Numbered from the stretch's first letter, positions 1 through 6,801 are shown. The stretch: 10,095 nucleotides of DNA from Erysipelotrichaceae bacterium (GCA_017561615.1 JAFZBT010000130.1:1-10095); one strand, 5' to 3'. The notes: generated from the sequence alone by a model not told the origin. Numbers and translations are program-made.

Positions 1-1
1 G

Positions 2-130
2 AAGAAGCACATCTGGTCGATCAAGGAACTGATGGAGCTGACCGGCAAGGACCGCCGGCAGACCGAAGCGATCATGTCCCATGTCTTTGAGGCCTGCTTT
101 ACCGTTGACAGGAAGAATATTTCTGAATAA
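2..130 (+). CDS. C-terminal fragment of an unidentified protein, cut by the window start
   Basis: An open frame runs from base 2 to a TAA at 128-130 and gives the last 42 residues of a protein whose start lies outside the window. The fragment is polar and probably helical; it begins KKHIWSIKELMELTGKDRRQ and ends at ISE. The segment from SIKELMELTG to about residue 25 has the spacing of a helix-turn-helix (a helix, a turn at TGKDRR, a second helix), so a regulator of the operon downstream is possible, but that is inference from 42 residues. The other two forward frames are interrupted by stops. I see no clear terminator between it and the next gene, apart from a weak CATGT/ACATG hairpin followed by seven T at 165-193. 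Confidence 0.55.
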   Translation, partial: KKHIWSIKELMELTGKDRRQTEAIMSHVFEACFTVDRKNISE

Positions 131-152
131 ATTTTCATGGAATAACAGAAAA

Positions 153-172
153 TTTACATGTTTGCATGTAAA
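153..172. promoter_or_regulatory. Candidate operator: perfect 8-bp inverted repeat upstream of the -35 box
   Basis: TTTACATG at 153-160 and its exact reverse complement CATGTAAA at 165-172 are separated by TTTG. The word ACATGTTT at 156-163 recurs at 182-189, inside the promoter spacer. The dyad ends four bases before the -35 hexamer, a normal place for an activator or a repressor of the transporter-pcp operon. No binding protein is identified. Confidence 0.5.
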
Positions 173-175
173 AAC

Positions 176-204
176 TTGCAGACATGTTTTTTTCGTATTA
201 TAAT
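176..204 (+). promoter_or_regulatory. Sigma-A-type promoter of the transporter-pcp operon
   Basis: TTGCAG at 176-181 and a consensus TATAAT at 199-204 are separated by 17 bp. The spacer contains a run of seven T at 187-193. Transcription should begin near 211, which leaves an untranslated leader of only about 20 nt and so no room for a riboswitch. Confidence 0.75.
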
Positions 205-231
205 GGAGACTAATTTAAGGAGGATAGTATT

Positions 232-918
232 ATGCTAATCAAATTAATTGGCGTGGCAATCGTTGTTGTCGGTCTGGTACTCAAGTTTGATACCATCGCA
301 ACCGTTGTCCTCGCTGGCCTGGTTACCGGTCTGGTTGGCGGCATGAGCATCATGGAAATCCTGACGACGTTAGGCAATTCCTTCGTTACTCAGAGAACGG
401 CGACTCTGTTCGTTCTCACCCTGCCGGCTATCGGTATCTGCGAAAGATTTGGTCTTAAGGAGAAAGCTATCGACTTCATCAGAAGCATCAAATCAGCTAC
501 TGCCGGCCGTGTCATCATCGTTTATGAAGCGATCAGAACCCTGGCTGCTGCCTTCTCGATCAGATTGGGGGGCCATCCGCAGTTCGTCCGTCCGGTCGTC
601 GTACCGATGGCTGAAGGCGCTGCCGTTGCCAAGTACGGTGAACTGAATGACAAGATGTCAGACATCATCAAGGGCGGTTCTGCCGGTGCTGAGAACTATG
701 GTAACTTCTTCGCACAGAACTGCTTCATGGGCTCATCAGGAACTCTGCTGATTGCGGGCTTCCTGCATGATCCGCTGAATCTGGGTGAAACCGGCGCTCT
801 GGCTCTGCAGGTCGCCAAGTGGTCCATCCCGGTTGCCGTAATTTCAATGGTTTACGGCATCATCAGAAACCTCTGGCTGGATAAGCAGCTGGACAAGGCA
901 AGCAAAGGAGGTAAGTAA
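232..918 (+). CDS. Putative 5-oxoproline transporter, DUF969 family subunit
   Basis: This 228-residue membrane protein matches the DUF969 family, recognised by its hydrophobic N-terminus, the central stretch around LGGHPQFVRPVVVPMAEGAA, the motif AENYGNFFAQNCFMGSSG and its fixed pairing with a DUF979 gene. DUF969 and DUF979 occur next to pcp or to 5-oxoprolinase genes in many bacteria and are annotated as two subunits of a presumed 5-oxoproline transporter; transport itself is inferred from that context. Hydrophobic segments lie at about residues 3-22, 24-45, 55-72 and 195-215, with further weaker ones. The start is fixed by AAGGAGGA at 217-224, seven bases before ATG. It is the first gene of the operon, and the next gene starts two bases after its stop. 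The basic C-terminal tail is probably cytoplasmic. Confidence 0.88.
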   Translation: MLIKLIGVAIVVVGLVLKFDTIATVVLAGLVTGLVGGMSIMEILTTLGNSFVTQRTATLFVLTLPAIGICERFGLKEKAIDFIRSIKSATAGRVIIVYEAIRTLAAAFSIRLGGHPQFVRPVVVPMAEGAAVAKYGELNDKMSDIIKGGSAGAENYGNFFAQNCFMGSSGTLLIAGFLHDPLNLGETGALALQVAKWSIPVAVISMVYGIIRNLWLDKQLDKASKGGK

Positions 919-920
919 AG

Positions 921-1862
921 ATGACTCCTGCTCAGATTTTAGGTGAAGTATTCTACAGTATTATCGGTCTGGTCTTCATTCTGGTCGGTGCCAAGGCACT
1001 GAAGGATGAGGGCTGTTCAAAGAAGCTGACGACTGCCGCCTTCTGGTTCCTGCTGGCGTTCACATTCATCGCCGGACCGTGGGTTCCGAAGTGGCTGGTC
1101 GGCGCCGCCATTGTCATCATGGCCTGTCTGACCGCCATCGGCGGTGTCGTACAGTCCAAGAATGACGTACCCGATCCCGTTGAAGTCCGCAAGCATGCGG
1201 ATGAACTGGGATACAAGATCTTTATCCCGGCTCTGTGCATTGCCGTGGTCGCCGTTGTCGGCGCTACCCTTGGTTCCAAGGTTCCGGCCCTCAGCTGGCT
1301 GACGGCCAACAATGCCATCGGTCTGTCCGGTGTCGTCGCTCTGTTTGCCGTCCTGCTGCTTACCAAGGCTTCGCCGAAGTACGCTGCCGTTGACGGTGCC
1401 AGACTGATGGACAACGTCTCCACTACCGGTATCCTGCCGCAGCTGCTGTCTGCCTTAGGCGCTCTGTTTACCGCTGCCGGCGTCGGTGATGCCGTATCTC
1501 ACTATGTATCAATGGTCGTTCCGGAAAACAACATTCTGGTCGCCTGCTTCATTTACTGCTTAGGCATGGCCCTGTTCACCATGATCATGGGTAACGGCTT
1601 CGCCGCCTTCACCGTCATCATGACCGGTATCGGCGTTCCGTTCCTGATCAATCAGGGCGCTGACCCGATCGTCGTCGGTGCCTTAGGTCTGACCGCTGCC
1701 TACTGCGGCACGCTGTGCACTCCGATGGCTGCCAACTTCAACATCGTTCCGGCGGCATTGCTGGAAACCAAGAACAAGTACGCAGTCATCATGTCACAGG
1801 TACCGTTCGCGGTCTGCATGCTGCTGACGCACGTCGCCCTGCTTTACTTCTTTGCCTTCTAA
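921..1862 (+). CDS. Putative 5-oxoproline transporter, DUF979 family subunit
   Basis: This 313-residue, very hydrophobic protein has about nine or ten membrane segments and belongs to DUF979, the obligate partner of DUF969. Telling features are DGARLMDNVSTTGILPQLL in the middle and CGTLCTPMAANFNIVPAAL near the end, the latter recalling the conserved re-entrant regions of ion-transporter superfamily carriers. It probably forms the main translocation path, with the DUF969 protein as the second component. The ribosome binding site AAAGGAGG at 904-911 lies within the last codons of the preceding gene, so the two are co-transcribed and probably made in similar amounts. The pcp gene starts ten bases after the stop. 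The transported substrate (5-oxoproline, or pyroglutamyl peptides) is inferred from that neighbour. Confidence 0.88.
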   Translation: MTPAQILGEVFYSIIGLVFILVGAKALKDEGCSKKLTTAAFWFLLAFTFIAGPWVPKWLVGAAIVIMACLTAIGGVVQSKNDVPDPVEVRKHADELGYKIFIPALCIAVVAVVGATLGSKVPALSWLTANNAIGLSGVVALFAVLLLTKASPKYAAVDGARLMDNVSTTGILPQLLSALGALFTAAGVGDAVSHYVSMVVPENNILVACFIYCLGMALFTMIMGNGFAAFTVIMTGIGVPFLINQGADPIVVGALGLTAAYCGTLCTPMAANFNIVPAALLETKNKYAVIMSQVPFAVCMLLTHVALLYFFAF

Positions 1863-1871
1863 GGTGAGCTT

Positions 1872-2483
1872 ATGAAGATACTGCTTACCGGCTTTGAACC
1901 CTTCGGCGGCGAGACCGTCAATCCTGCTCAGGAAGCGGTCGCGCTGGTAAAGGATGAGATCAAGGGCGCCCAGATCGTCAAGTGCTACGTACCGGTGGTA
2001 TTCGGCAAGGCGGTCGAGACCGTCCACGCTGCCATGGTCAGGGAGAATCCCGATGTGGTATTCTGCATCGGCCAGGCCGGCGGCAGATTTGAAGTAACAC
2101 CCGAAAGAGTGGCCATCAACTGCGACGATGCCCGGATCCCTGATAACGAAGGCAATCAGCCTGTCGATCAGCCGGTGTTCGCCGACGGGGCCAACGCCTA
2201 CTTCTCAACCCTTCCGATCAAGAAGATGGTTGAATACATGAAGAAGGCCAACGTTCCCGCCGCGATCTCCAACACGGCCGGCACCTACGTCTGCAACCAC
2301 CTGATGTACGGGGTCTGTTACTACATCGCCAGGGAATTCCCGAAGGCGATCGGCGGCTTCATGCATGTCCCGTTCCTGCACGAACAGGTCATGAACAAGA
2401 AGGAGACGGCGTCCCTTTCCAAGGACGATGTCGTCAAGGCCATCGAAGCTTCCATTGAAGCCATCGTCGATTCAAAGGCATAA
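1872..2483 (+). CDS. pcp: Pyroglutamyl-peptidase I (pyrrolidone-carboxylate peptidase)
   Basis: This 203-residue cytoplasmic cysteine peptidase (family C15) removes N-terminal pyroglutamate (5-oxoproline) from peptides. The length is normal. The N-terminal signature KILLTGFEPFGGETVNPAQE is present, and the expected catalytic triad is complete: Glu78 in GGRFEVTPERVAIN, Cys141 in SNTAGTYVCNHLMY and His165 in GFMHVPFLHEQ. There is no signal peptide. AAGGTGAG at 1861-1868 precedes the ATG and overlaps the stop of the DUF979 gene. As the last gene of the operon it links peptide trimming to movement of 5-oxoproline. No 5-oxoprolinase gene (pxpABC) is in the window, so the fate of the released 5-oxoproline is unknown here: it could be hydrolysed elsewhere or exported. 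Confidence 0.97.
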   Translation: MKILLTGFEPFGGETVNPAQEAVALVKDEIKGAQIVKCYVPVVFGKAVETVHAAMVRENPDVVFCIGQAGGRFEVTPERVAINCDDARIPDNEGNQPVDQPVFADGANAYFSTLPIKKMVEYMKKANVPAAISNTAGTYVCNHLMYGVCYYIAREFPKAIGGFMHVPFLHEQVMNKKETASLSKDDVVKAIEASIEAIVDSKA

Positions 2484-2485
2484 GT

Positions 2486-2509
2486 GAAAAGGAGCTCAGG
2501 CTCCTTTTC
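2486..2509 (+). terminator. Rho-independent terminator after pcp
   Basis: GAAAAGGAGC at 2486-2495 pairs perfectly with GCTCCTTTTC at 2500-2509 around the loop TCAG. The stem begins three bases after the pcp stop codon, and its descending arm supplies the T tract. Confidence 0.8.
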
Positions 2510-2524
2510 GTCTGAAACTTTCCA

Positions 2525-2554
2525 GACAGCTGACCAGGTGGTCAGTTGTCTTTT
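2525..2554 (+). terminator. Second hairpin with T tract, or an operator dyad over the next promoter
   Basis: GACAGCTGACC at 2525-2535 pairs with GGTCAGTTGTC at 2540-2550 with a single G-T wobble, and TTTT follows. As RNA this is a good intrinsic terminator that would back up the one at 2486-2509. As DNA it is a dyad centred on TGACCAGGTGGTCA that covers the predicted -35 region of the response-regulator promoter, so it could instead, or also, be an operator. Confidence 0.6.
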
Positions 2555-2567
2555 ATTATGCTAAAAT
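2539..2567 (+). promoter_or_regulatory. Extended -10 promoter of the two-component operon
   Basis: TGCTAAAAT at 2559-2567 is an extended -10 element. A weak -35, TGGTCA at 2539-2544 (four of six consensus bases), sits 17 bp upstream and lies within the dyad at 2525-2550. Transcription would begin near 2574, giving a very short leader. Confidence 0.6.
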
Positions 2568-2590
2568 GAAAAAAAGAGTGGTGATAGATC

Positions 2591-3247
2591 ATGAAGAGAG
2601 TAATCGCAGTAGTAGATGACGAGAAGGACCTGAACGAACTGATCAGCCGTTACCTGCAGAAGGAAGGCTATGAAGTCCGCAGTTTCTATACCTTTGAAAG
2701 TACCATGGACCATGTTCAGGACAGCGACATTGACCTGTGGCTGCTGGACATCATGCTGGACGAAGGCAGCGGCTATGACCTGCTGGAATCCATCAAGAAG
2801 TACCACAGCGACAAGCCGATCGTCTTCATCAGCGCCCGTGACCAGGAGTTTGACCGCGTTCTGGGCCTGGAGAAGGGCGGCGACGACTACATCACCAAGC
2901 CCTTCAACATGAAGGAAGTGGTCTTAAGGATCAACAACATCATCAAGCGCTTCTACCGTGAGGAAAGCAAGATCGAGATCGACGGCTATGTCATCGATGA
3001 GCAGCAGCGCAAGGTTTCCGACGGCGTCAACAGCATCGATCTGACCACCAAGGAATTTGACCTGCTGATGATGTTCATCCACAAGAAGGGCGTGGCCCTT
3101 TCCCGCGAAGACATTCTGCGCACGGTCTGGGACGAGGATTTCTTCGGCTCCGACCGCGTCGTTGACGATACCAAGCGCCGTCTGTGCAAGAAGATGCCCA
3201 ATCTGAGCATCAACACGCTTTACGGCTACGGCTACAGGTTAGGCTGA
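2591..3247 (+). CDS. OmpR-family response regulator, CssR-like
   Basis: This 218-residue regulator has an N-terminal receiver domain (about 1-115) and a C-terminal winged-helix DNA-binding domain (about 122-218). The receiver has the acidic pair Asp9/Asp10, the phospho-acceptor Asp53 in WLLDIML, Ser81 in FISARD and Lys103 in ITKPF. The DNA-binding half contains LTTKEFDLLMMFIHKKG, SREDILRTVW, FFGSDRVVDDTKRRL and NTLYGYGYRLG. From memory these resemble Bacillus subtilis CssR, which with CssS senses secretion and heat stress and induces the HtrA-type quality-control proteases; the assignment is by resemblance only. A GGTGA ribosome site at 2580-2584 precedes ATG. Its stop codon shares one base with the kinase start. 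The inverted repeat at 2525-2550 is a candidate autoregulatory site. Confidence 0.93.
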   Translation: MKRVIAVVDDEKDLNELISRYLQKEGYEVRSFYTFESTMDHVQDSDIDLWLLDIMLDEGSGYDLLESIKKYHSDKPIVFISARDQEFDRVLGLEKGGDDYITKPFNMKEVVLRINNIIKRFYREESKIEIDGYVIDEQQRKVSDGVNSIDLTTKEFDLLMMFIHKKGVALSREDILRTVWDEDFFGSDRVVDDTKRRLCKKMPNLSINTLYGYGYRLG

Positions 3248-4632
3248 TGAAGAAGATCTTCCGCCACCTTTCCAACATGTCGCTGATCCAGCAGCTGTCG
3301 GCAATCATCATCCTGTTTGTCGGCATTTTCATCGTCTTCTTTACGATCTACCTGCGCGGCAACATCGACGACTTCGTAACCAATCAGTGCATGAACATCA
3401 TTCAGCGTTCCCAGCAGACCGTCATCGACAATGTCGTATCCGGAAAGCAGGGCTATTCGGAGCTGACCTATGATTCCGACGTCATGCACTTCGTCTTCTC
3501 CCGGGGCAAGCTGCAGTCCTATTACGGCACCGCCACCTATTCGGAGCAGTTTCTGGCCGATATCACCAGGATGGTGGAAGCCCATGGCTCCGGCTGGATC
3601 GAGAGCAATGTCCACATCGAGGACAAGATGTACTACTACCGGCTTTATACCATCGACAGCCATACTCAGGTAATCTCCCTGATGGATGAGAACTACGGCA
3701 AGGCGATCGCCTCGACCCTGCTTTCATCCGTCTCCAACAATACGGCACTGATGTTCTCGCTGATGTTCATCCTGCTGCTGATCTGGGTGGGCACCGTCAT
3801 CACCCCGCTGCATCAGATCCAGTCCTACGTGGAAAAGGTCAGAAAGGGCGACGAGCAGGCGGTGCTGAGCGTGGAGAGGGGCGATGAGATCGGCGAGATG
3901 GCCAAGGCGCTGGTGGACATGAAGGAGGAGATCGAAAATCAGGAAAAGACCAAGGAGGAGATGATCCACAACATCTCCCACGACCTGAAGACCCCGATCG
4001 CCATCATCAAGTCCTATGCCGAATCCATCCGCGACGGCATCTATCCCTACGATACCCTGGAGGGCAGCGTCGATGTCATTATCGAAAACGCCGACCGGCT
4101 TTCCAAGAAGGTCCAGTCGCTGCTGTTCCTCAACCGTTTGGACTACGTCATGGACCAGGAGAGAGATACGGACAAGACCACCGAGATGATCCCGCTGGTC
4201 AACAGCGTCTGCCAGTCCTTCAAGATGATCCGTCCGGAAGTAAAGGTGGAAAAGTACCTGCAGAAGGGCGTCGTCTTCAAGGGCGAGGAGGAAAGCTGGC
4301 GCATCGTGCTTTCCAACCTGCTGGACAATGCCCTGCGCTATGCCGAAAACGAGGTCGTCATCGACGTTCACGATGACATGCTGACGGTCTTCGATGACGG
4401 CCAGCCGATCTCCGAAGAACAGCAGAAGCGCCTGTTCAAGCCCTTCGAGAGGGGCGACAAGGGCAAGTTCGGCTTGGGTCTGTCCATCTGTTACAAGGTC
4501 TGCAATACCTATGGCTACAAGATTGAACAGGAGAACATGCCCAACGGCGTCATCTTCATCATCAGCCCCAAGGAACCGGCGGAAGTGAAGAAGGACAAGA
4601 AGAGCACCAAGGGCAAAAAGCCGGCGGCTTAA
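3247..4632 (+). CDS. Membrane sensor histidine kinase, CssS-like
   Basis: The kinase has 461 residues, starting at the ATG that overlaps the regulator's TGA (TGATG). A longer reading from 3184 would run inside the regulator gene and is unlikely. Order: membrane segment 1 (about 14-36), an extracytoplasmic sensor region of about 130 residues, membrane segment 2 (about 167-188), a HAMP linker, the dimerisation helix with phospho-accepting His245 in NISHDLKTP, and the ATPase domain with Asn361 in NLLDNALRY, DDG at 383-385 and KFGLGLSI around 409. IRDGIYP and PFERGDKGKFGLGLSI recall CssS. The sensor loop is rich in aromatic and acidic residues. The C-terminal 20 or so residues are unusually rich in lysine (KKDKKSTKGKKPAA) and extend beyond the kinase fold. 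The signal, perhaps misfolded exported protein, is inferred. Confidence 0.93.
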   Translation: MKKIFRHLSNMSLIQQLSAIIILFVGIFIVFFTIYLRGNIDDFVTNQCMNIIQRSQQTVIDNVVSGKQGYSELTYDSDVMHFVFSRGKLQSYYGTATYSEQFLADITRMVEAHGSGWIESNVHIEDKMYYYRLYTIDSHTQVISLMDENYGKAIASTLLSSVSNNTALMFSLMFILLLIWVGTVITPLHQIQSYVEKVRKGDEQAVLSVERGDEIGEMAKALVDMKEEIENQEKTKEEMIHNISHDLKTPIAIIKSYAESIRDGIYPYDTLEGSVDVIIENADRLSKKVQSLLFLNRLDYVMDQERDTDKTTEMIPLVNSVCQSFKMIRPEVKVEKYLQKGVVFKGEEESWRIVLSNLLDNALRYAENEVVIDVHDDMLTVFDDGQPISEEQQKRLFKPFERGDKGKFGLGLSICYKVCNTYGYKIEQENMPNGVIFIISPKEPAEVKKDKKSTKGKKPAA

Positions 4633-4662
4633 TTGCGCTGAAAAAACAATATCTGCTAGAAT
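4633..4662 (+). promoter_or_regulatory. Promoter of the deoD-gdhA operon with an extended -10
   Basis: TTGCGC at 4633-4638 and TAGAAT at 4657-4662 are 18 bp apart, and the -10 is preceded by TG (TGCTAGAAT at 4654-4662). The promoter starts right at the end of the kinase gene. No terminator with a T tract separates the two units, so some read-through from the two-component operon is possible. Confidence 0.65.
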
Positions 4663-4668
4663 ATTGTT
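4645..4668. promoter_or_regulatory. Candidate operator: inverted repeat straddling the deoD -10 box
   Basis: AACAATAT at 4645-4652 and ATATTGTT at 4661-4668 are perfect inverted arms around an 8-nt centre that holds most of the extended -10. An A-rich stretch, not a T tract, follows, which argues against a terminator. A protein bound here would block RNA polymerase, so repression of deoD-gdhA is the simplest reading. Confidence 0.45.
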
Positions 4669-4700
4669 AGAAAAATAATCTCAGGAGGAAATAATTAGAG

Positions 4701-5423
4701 ATGAGTACACCACATAACAGCGCCGAAAAAGGCGATATCGCAAAGTTAGTTCTGATGCCGGGTGACCCGCTGCGCGCCAAGGTCGTAGCGGAAACCTATC
4801 TGGACAATCCGGTCCAGGTCAACAATGTCAGAGGCATGCTGGCCTACACCGGTACCTACAAGGGCCACCGGGTAACCGTCATGGGCTCCGGCATGGGCAT
4901 GCCCTCCATCGGCATCTACTCCTATGAGCTCTATCATTTCTATGATGTCGAAGCCATCATCAGGATCGGTTCCACCGGCGCCATGCTGCCGGAGATCAAC
5001 CTGTACGATGTCATCCTGGCTTCTGCCGCCTTCTCCGAGTCATCATATGCCTACCAGCAGGGCGGCTGCACCGACAAGGTCATCAAGCCCTCTGAAGAAC
5101 TCAACGAAATACTGCGCAAGGGCGCCGAGAAGCTCGGCTATCCGATCGTTGAAGGCGTAGTCAATTCATCCGACGTCTTCTACTATGACGAATCCGTCGC
5201 CGCTGATCGGATCGCCAATGCCATGAGCTATCATACCGTCTGCGCTGAGATGGAATCCTTCGCTCTGTTCCACAATGCCAACATGGCCGGCAAGCAGGCC
5301 GCCTGCCTGCTGACGGTATCCGACAGCATCGTCAACCATCAGGAGACCACGGCTGAGGAGAGACAGAATTCCTTCACCAGAATGATGGAGATCGCCCTGC
5401 AGGCTGCTGAAGTCTATGACTAA
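4701..5423 (+). CDS. deoD: Purine nucleoside phosphorylase, DeoD type
   Basis: This 240-residue enzyme belongs to the hexameric PNP/uridine phosphorylase family and splits purine (deoxy)nucleosides with phosphate into base and (deoxy)ribose-1-phosphate for salvage in the cytoplasm. The N-terminus MSTPHNSAEKGDIAKLVLMP closely follows E. coli DeoD. Visible functional residues are Gly21 and Arg25 (MPGDPLRAK) and Arg88 (IIRIGSTGA) for phosphate, Met184 and Glu185 (CAEMESFAL) for ribose, and the probable proton donor Asp208 in TVSDSIVNHQETT, followed by the conserved TTAEERQ. An AGGAGGAA ribosome site at 4683-4690 lies about 10-12 bases before ATG, slightly far. The last eight bases overlap gdhA. 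This pairing is not the usual deo operon (deoC, deoA, deoB), none of which is in view. Confidence 0.97.
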   Translation: MSTPHNSAEKGDIAKLVLMPGDPLRAKVVAETYLDNPVQVNNVRGMLAYTGTYKGHRVTVMGSGMGMPSIGIYSYELYHFYDVEAIIRIGSTGAMLPEINLYDVILASAAFSESSYAYQQGGCTDKVIKPSEELNEILRKGAEKLGYPIVEGVVNSSDVFYYDESVAADRIANAMSYHTVCAEMESFALFHNANMAGKQAACLLTVSDSIVNHQETTAEERQNSFTRMMEIALQAAEVYD

Positions 5424-6753
5424 CAGCTACATCGAAAGAGTCCTGCAGGAAACCAAGAAGAACAATCCGGAACAGCCTGAATTCATTCAGGCTGTTACTG
5501 AAGTGCTCACTTCCCTGCAGGCCGTCATTGACGCTCATCCCGAATACGAGAGCCAGGCGATCCTGGAAAGGCTGATCGAGCCGGAACGCATCGTCATCTT
5601 CAAGGTGCCCGTGGAGATGGATGACCATCACATTGAAGTCTACCGCGGCTACCGCATCCAGCATAACGGCGCCCTGGGTCCCTACAAGGGCGGCATCCGC
5701 TTCAACCCCAACGTCAATCTGTCGGTAATGAGATTTCTGGCCTTTGAGCAGACCTTCAAGAATGCCCTGACTTCTCTGCCGATGGGCGGAGCCAAGGGCG
5801 GCAGCAATTTCGATCCCAAGGGCAAGAGCGAGGGCGAGATAAGAAGATTCTGCGAAAGCTTCATGACCGAACTCTACCGCCATATCGGTCCGGAAAAGGA
5901 CGTCCCCGCCGGCGACATGGGCGTGGGCGGCCGGGAGATCGGCTACATGTATGGCACCTACCGCCGGCTGATCGCGGAAAGCAAGATGGGCGCCCTTACC
6001 GGCAAGGGAATCGGCTATGGCGGCTCGCTGGCGAGAAAGGAAGCCACCGGCTACGGCCTGGTCTACTTCGTTCAGGAAGTTCTGAAGAACCACCCGATCG
6101 AAAGTCCCAGGGCCGTCATCTCCGGCAGCGGCAACGTCGCCATCTACGCCTGCCAGAAGGCCAGATCACTGGGCTGGAAGGTCATCGGCATGTCCGATTC
6201 CAAAGGCTATGTCCTCGATGAGGATCTGGATCTGGAAACCGTCAGAACGATCAAGGAACAGCAGCGCGCTTCCCTGGAAAAATATCCGGAAATGGCCGGC
6301 CACGGCAGTTACCATCCCGGCAGCATCTACGATGCCGACTTCCGGGCGGACATCGTGATGCCCTGCGCCTGTCAGAATGAGATCGATCTTAAGCGCGCTC
6401 AGCACATCCGCGACTGCGGCGTCCAGATCGTCGCCGAAGGCGCCAACATGCCCGACAGCAATGAAGCCATCGCCTTCTATAAGGAAAACGGCATTGTCTT
6501 CGTACCCGGCAAGGCCTCCAATGCCGGCGGCGTCGCCACCAGCGGTCTGGAGATGAGCCAGAACAGCCAGCACCTCAGCTGGACCTTCGAGGAAGTCGAC
6601 AACAGGCTTCACGGCATCATGATCTCCATTCATGACCAGTGCCGCCAGGCCTGTAAGAAGTACGGCCTTCTGGAAGACGACTATGTCTCCGGCGCCAACA
6701 TCGCCGGCTTCACCAGAGTCGTGGAAGCGATGATCGCTCAGGGAATCTACTAG
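5416..6753 (+). CDS. gdhA: NADP-type glutamate dehydrogenase
   Basis: This 445-residue hexameric enzyme catalyses reductive amination of 2-oxoglutarate to glutamate and the reverse. Length and sequence follow the E. coli and Clostridium symbiosum type. Visible signatures are GPYKGGIRFNPNVNLS with substrate-binding Lys91, LPMGGAKGGSNFDPKGKSEG with catalytic Lys127, VPAGDMGVGGREIGYM with catalytic Asp167, the dinucleotide-binding GSGNVA around residue 237, and PGKASNAGGVATSGLEM. Preference for NADP(H) is the family norm for gdhA of this length but is not proved by what I can see. The ATG lies inside deoD, eight bases before the end of its stop, with no good ribosome site upstream (only CAGG at about 5399-5402), so translation is probably coupled to deoD. 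A strong hairpin terminator follows. Confidence 0.97.
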   Translation: MTNSYIERVLQETKKNNPEQPEFIQAVTEVLTSLQAVIDAHPEYESQAILERLIEPERIVIFKVPVEMDDHHIEVYRGYRIQHNGALGPYKGGIRFNPNVNLSVMRFLAFEQTFKNALTSLPMGGAKGGSNFDPKGKSEGEIRRFCESFMTELYRHIGPEKDVPAGDMGVGGREIGYMYGTYRRLIAESKMGALTGKGIGYGGSLARKEATGYGLVYFVQEVLKNHPIESPRAVISGSGNVAIYACQKARSLGWKVIGMSDSKGYVLDEDLDLETVRTIKEQQRASLEKYPEMAGHGSYHPGSIYDADFRADIVMPCACQNEIDLKRAQHIRDCGVQIVAEGANMPDSNEAIAFYKENGIVFVPGKASNAGGVATSGLEMSQNSQHLSWTFEEVDNRLHGIMISIHDQCRQACKKYGLLEDDYVSGANIAGFTRVVEAMIAQGIY

Positions 6754-6777
6754 TTCTCTGATCAACCTGAATTCCTG

Positions 6778-6801
6778 AACCCGGGTCAGCGCCCGGGTTT
6801 T
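6778..6801 (+). terminator. Rho-independent terminator after gdhA
   Basis: AACCCGGG at 6778-6785 pairs with CCCGGGTT at 6792-6799 around TCAGCG, and the T tract runs 6798-6801. The GC-rich stem begins 24 bases after the gdhA stop and should insulate the toxin-antitoxin cassette. Confidence 0.85.

Noticed and set aside
211..231. Possible riboswitch or attenuator before the transporter operon
   Set aside because: The inferred leader is only about 20 nt, too short for a structured sensor; the inverted repeat lies upstream of the promoter.
3184..3246. Longer start for the histidine kinase that would add 21 residues
   Set aside because: It would lie entirely within the response-regulator gene in another frame; the ATG at 3247 overlaps the regulator stop by one base, and its product begins with a normal short cytoplasmic segment before membrane segment 1.
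3724..4371. Minus-strand open frame of 215 codons across the kinase gene
   Set aside because: Composition is dominated by repeats of Asp, His, Leu and Val typical of the reverse complement of a GC-rich gene; the plus strand carries a complete kinase domain there.
5374..6093. Minus-strand open frame of 239 codons across gdhA
   Set aside because: It lies opposite highly conserved glutamate dehydrogenase motifs, has no recognisable domain and no ribosome site suited to its start.
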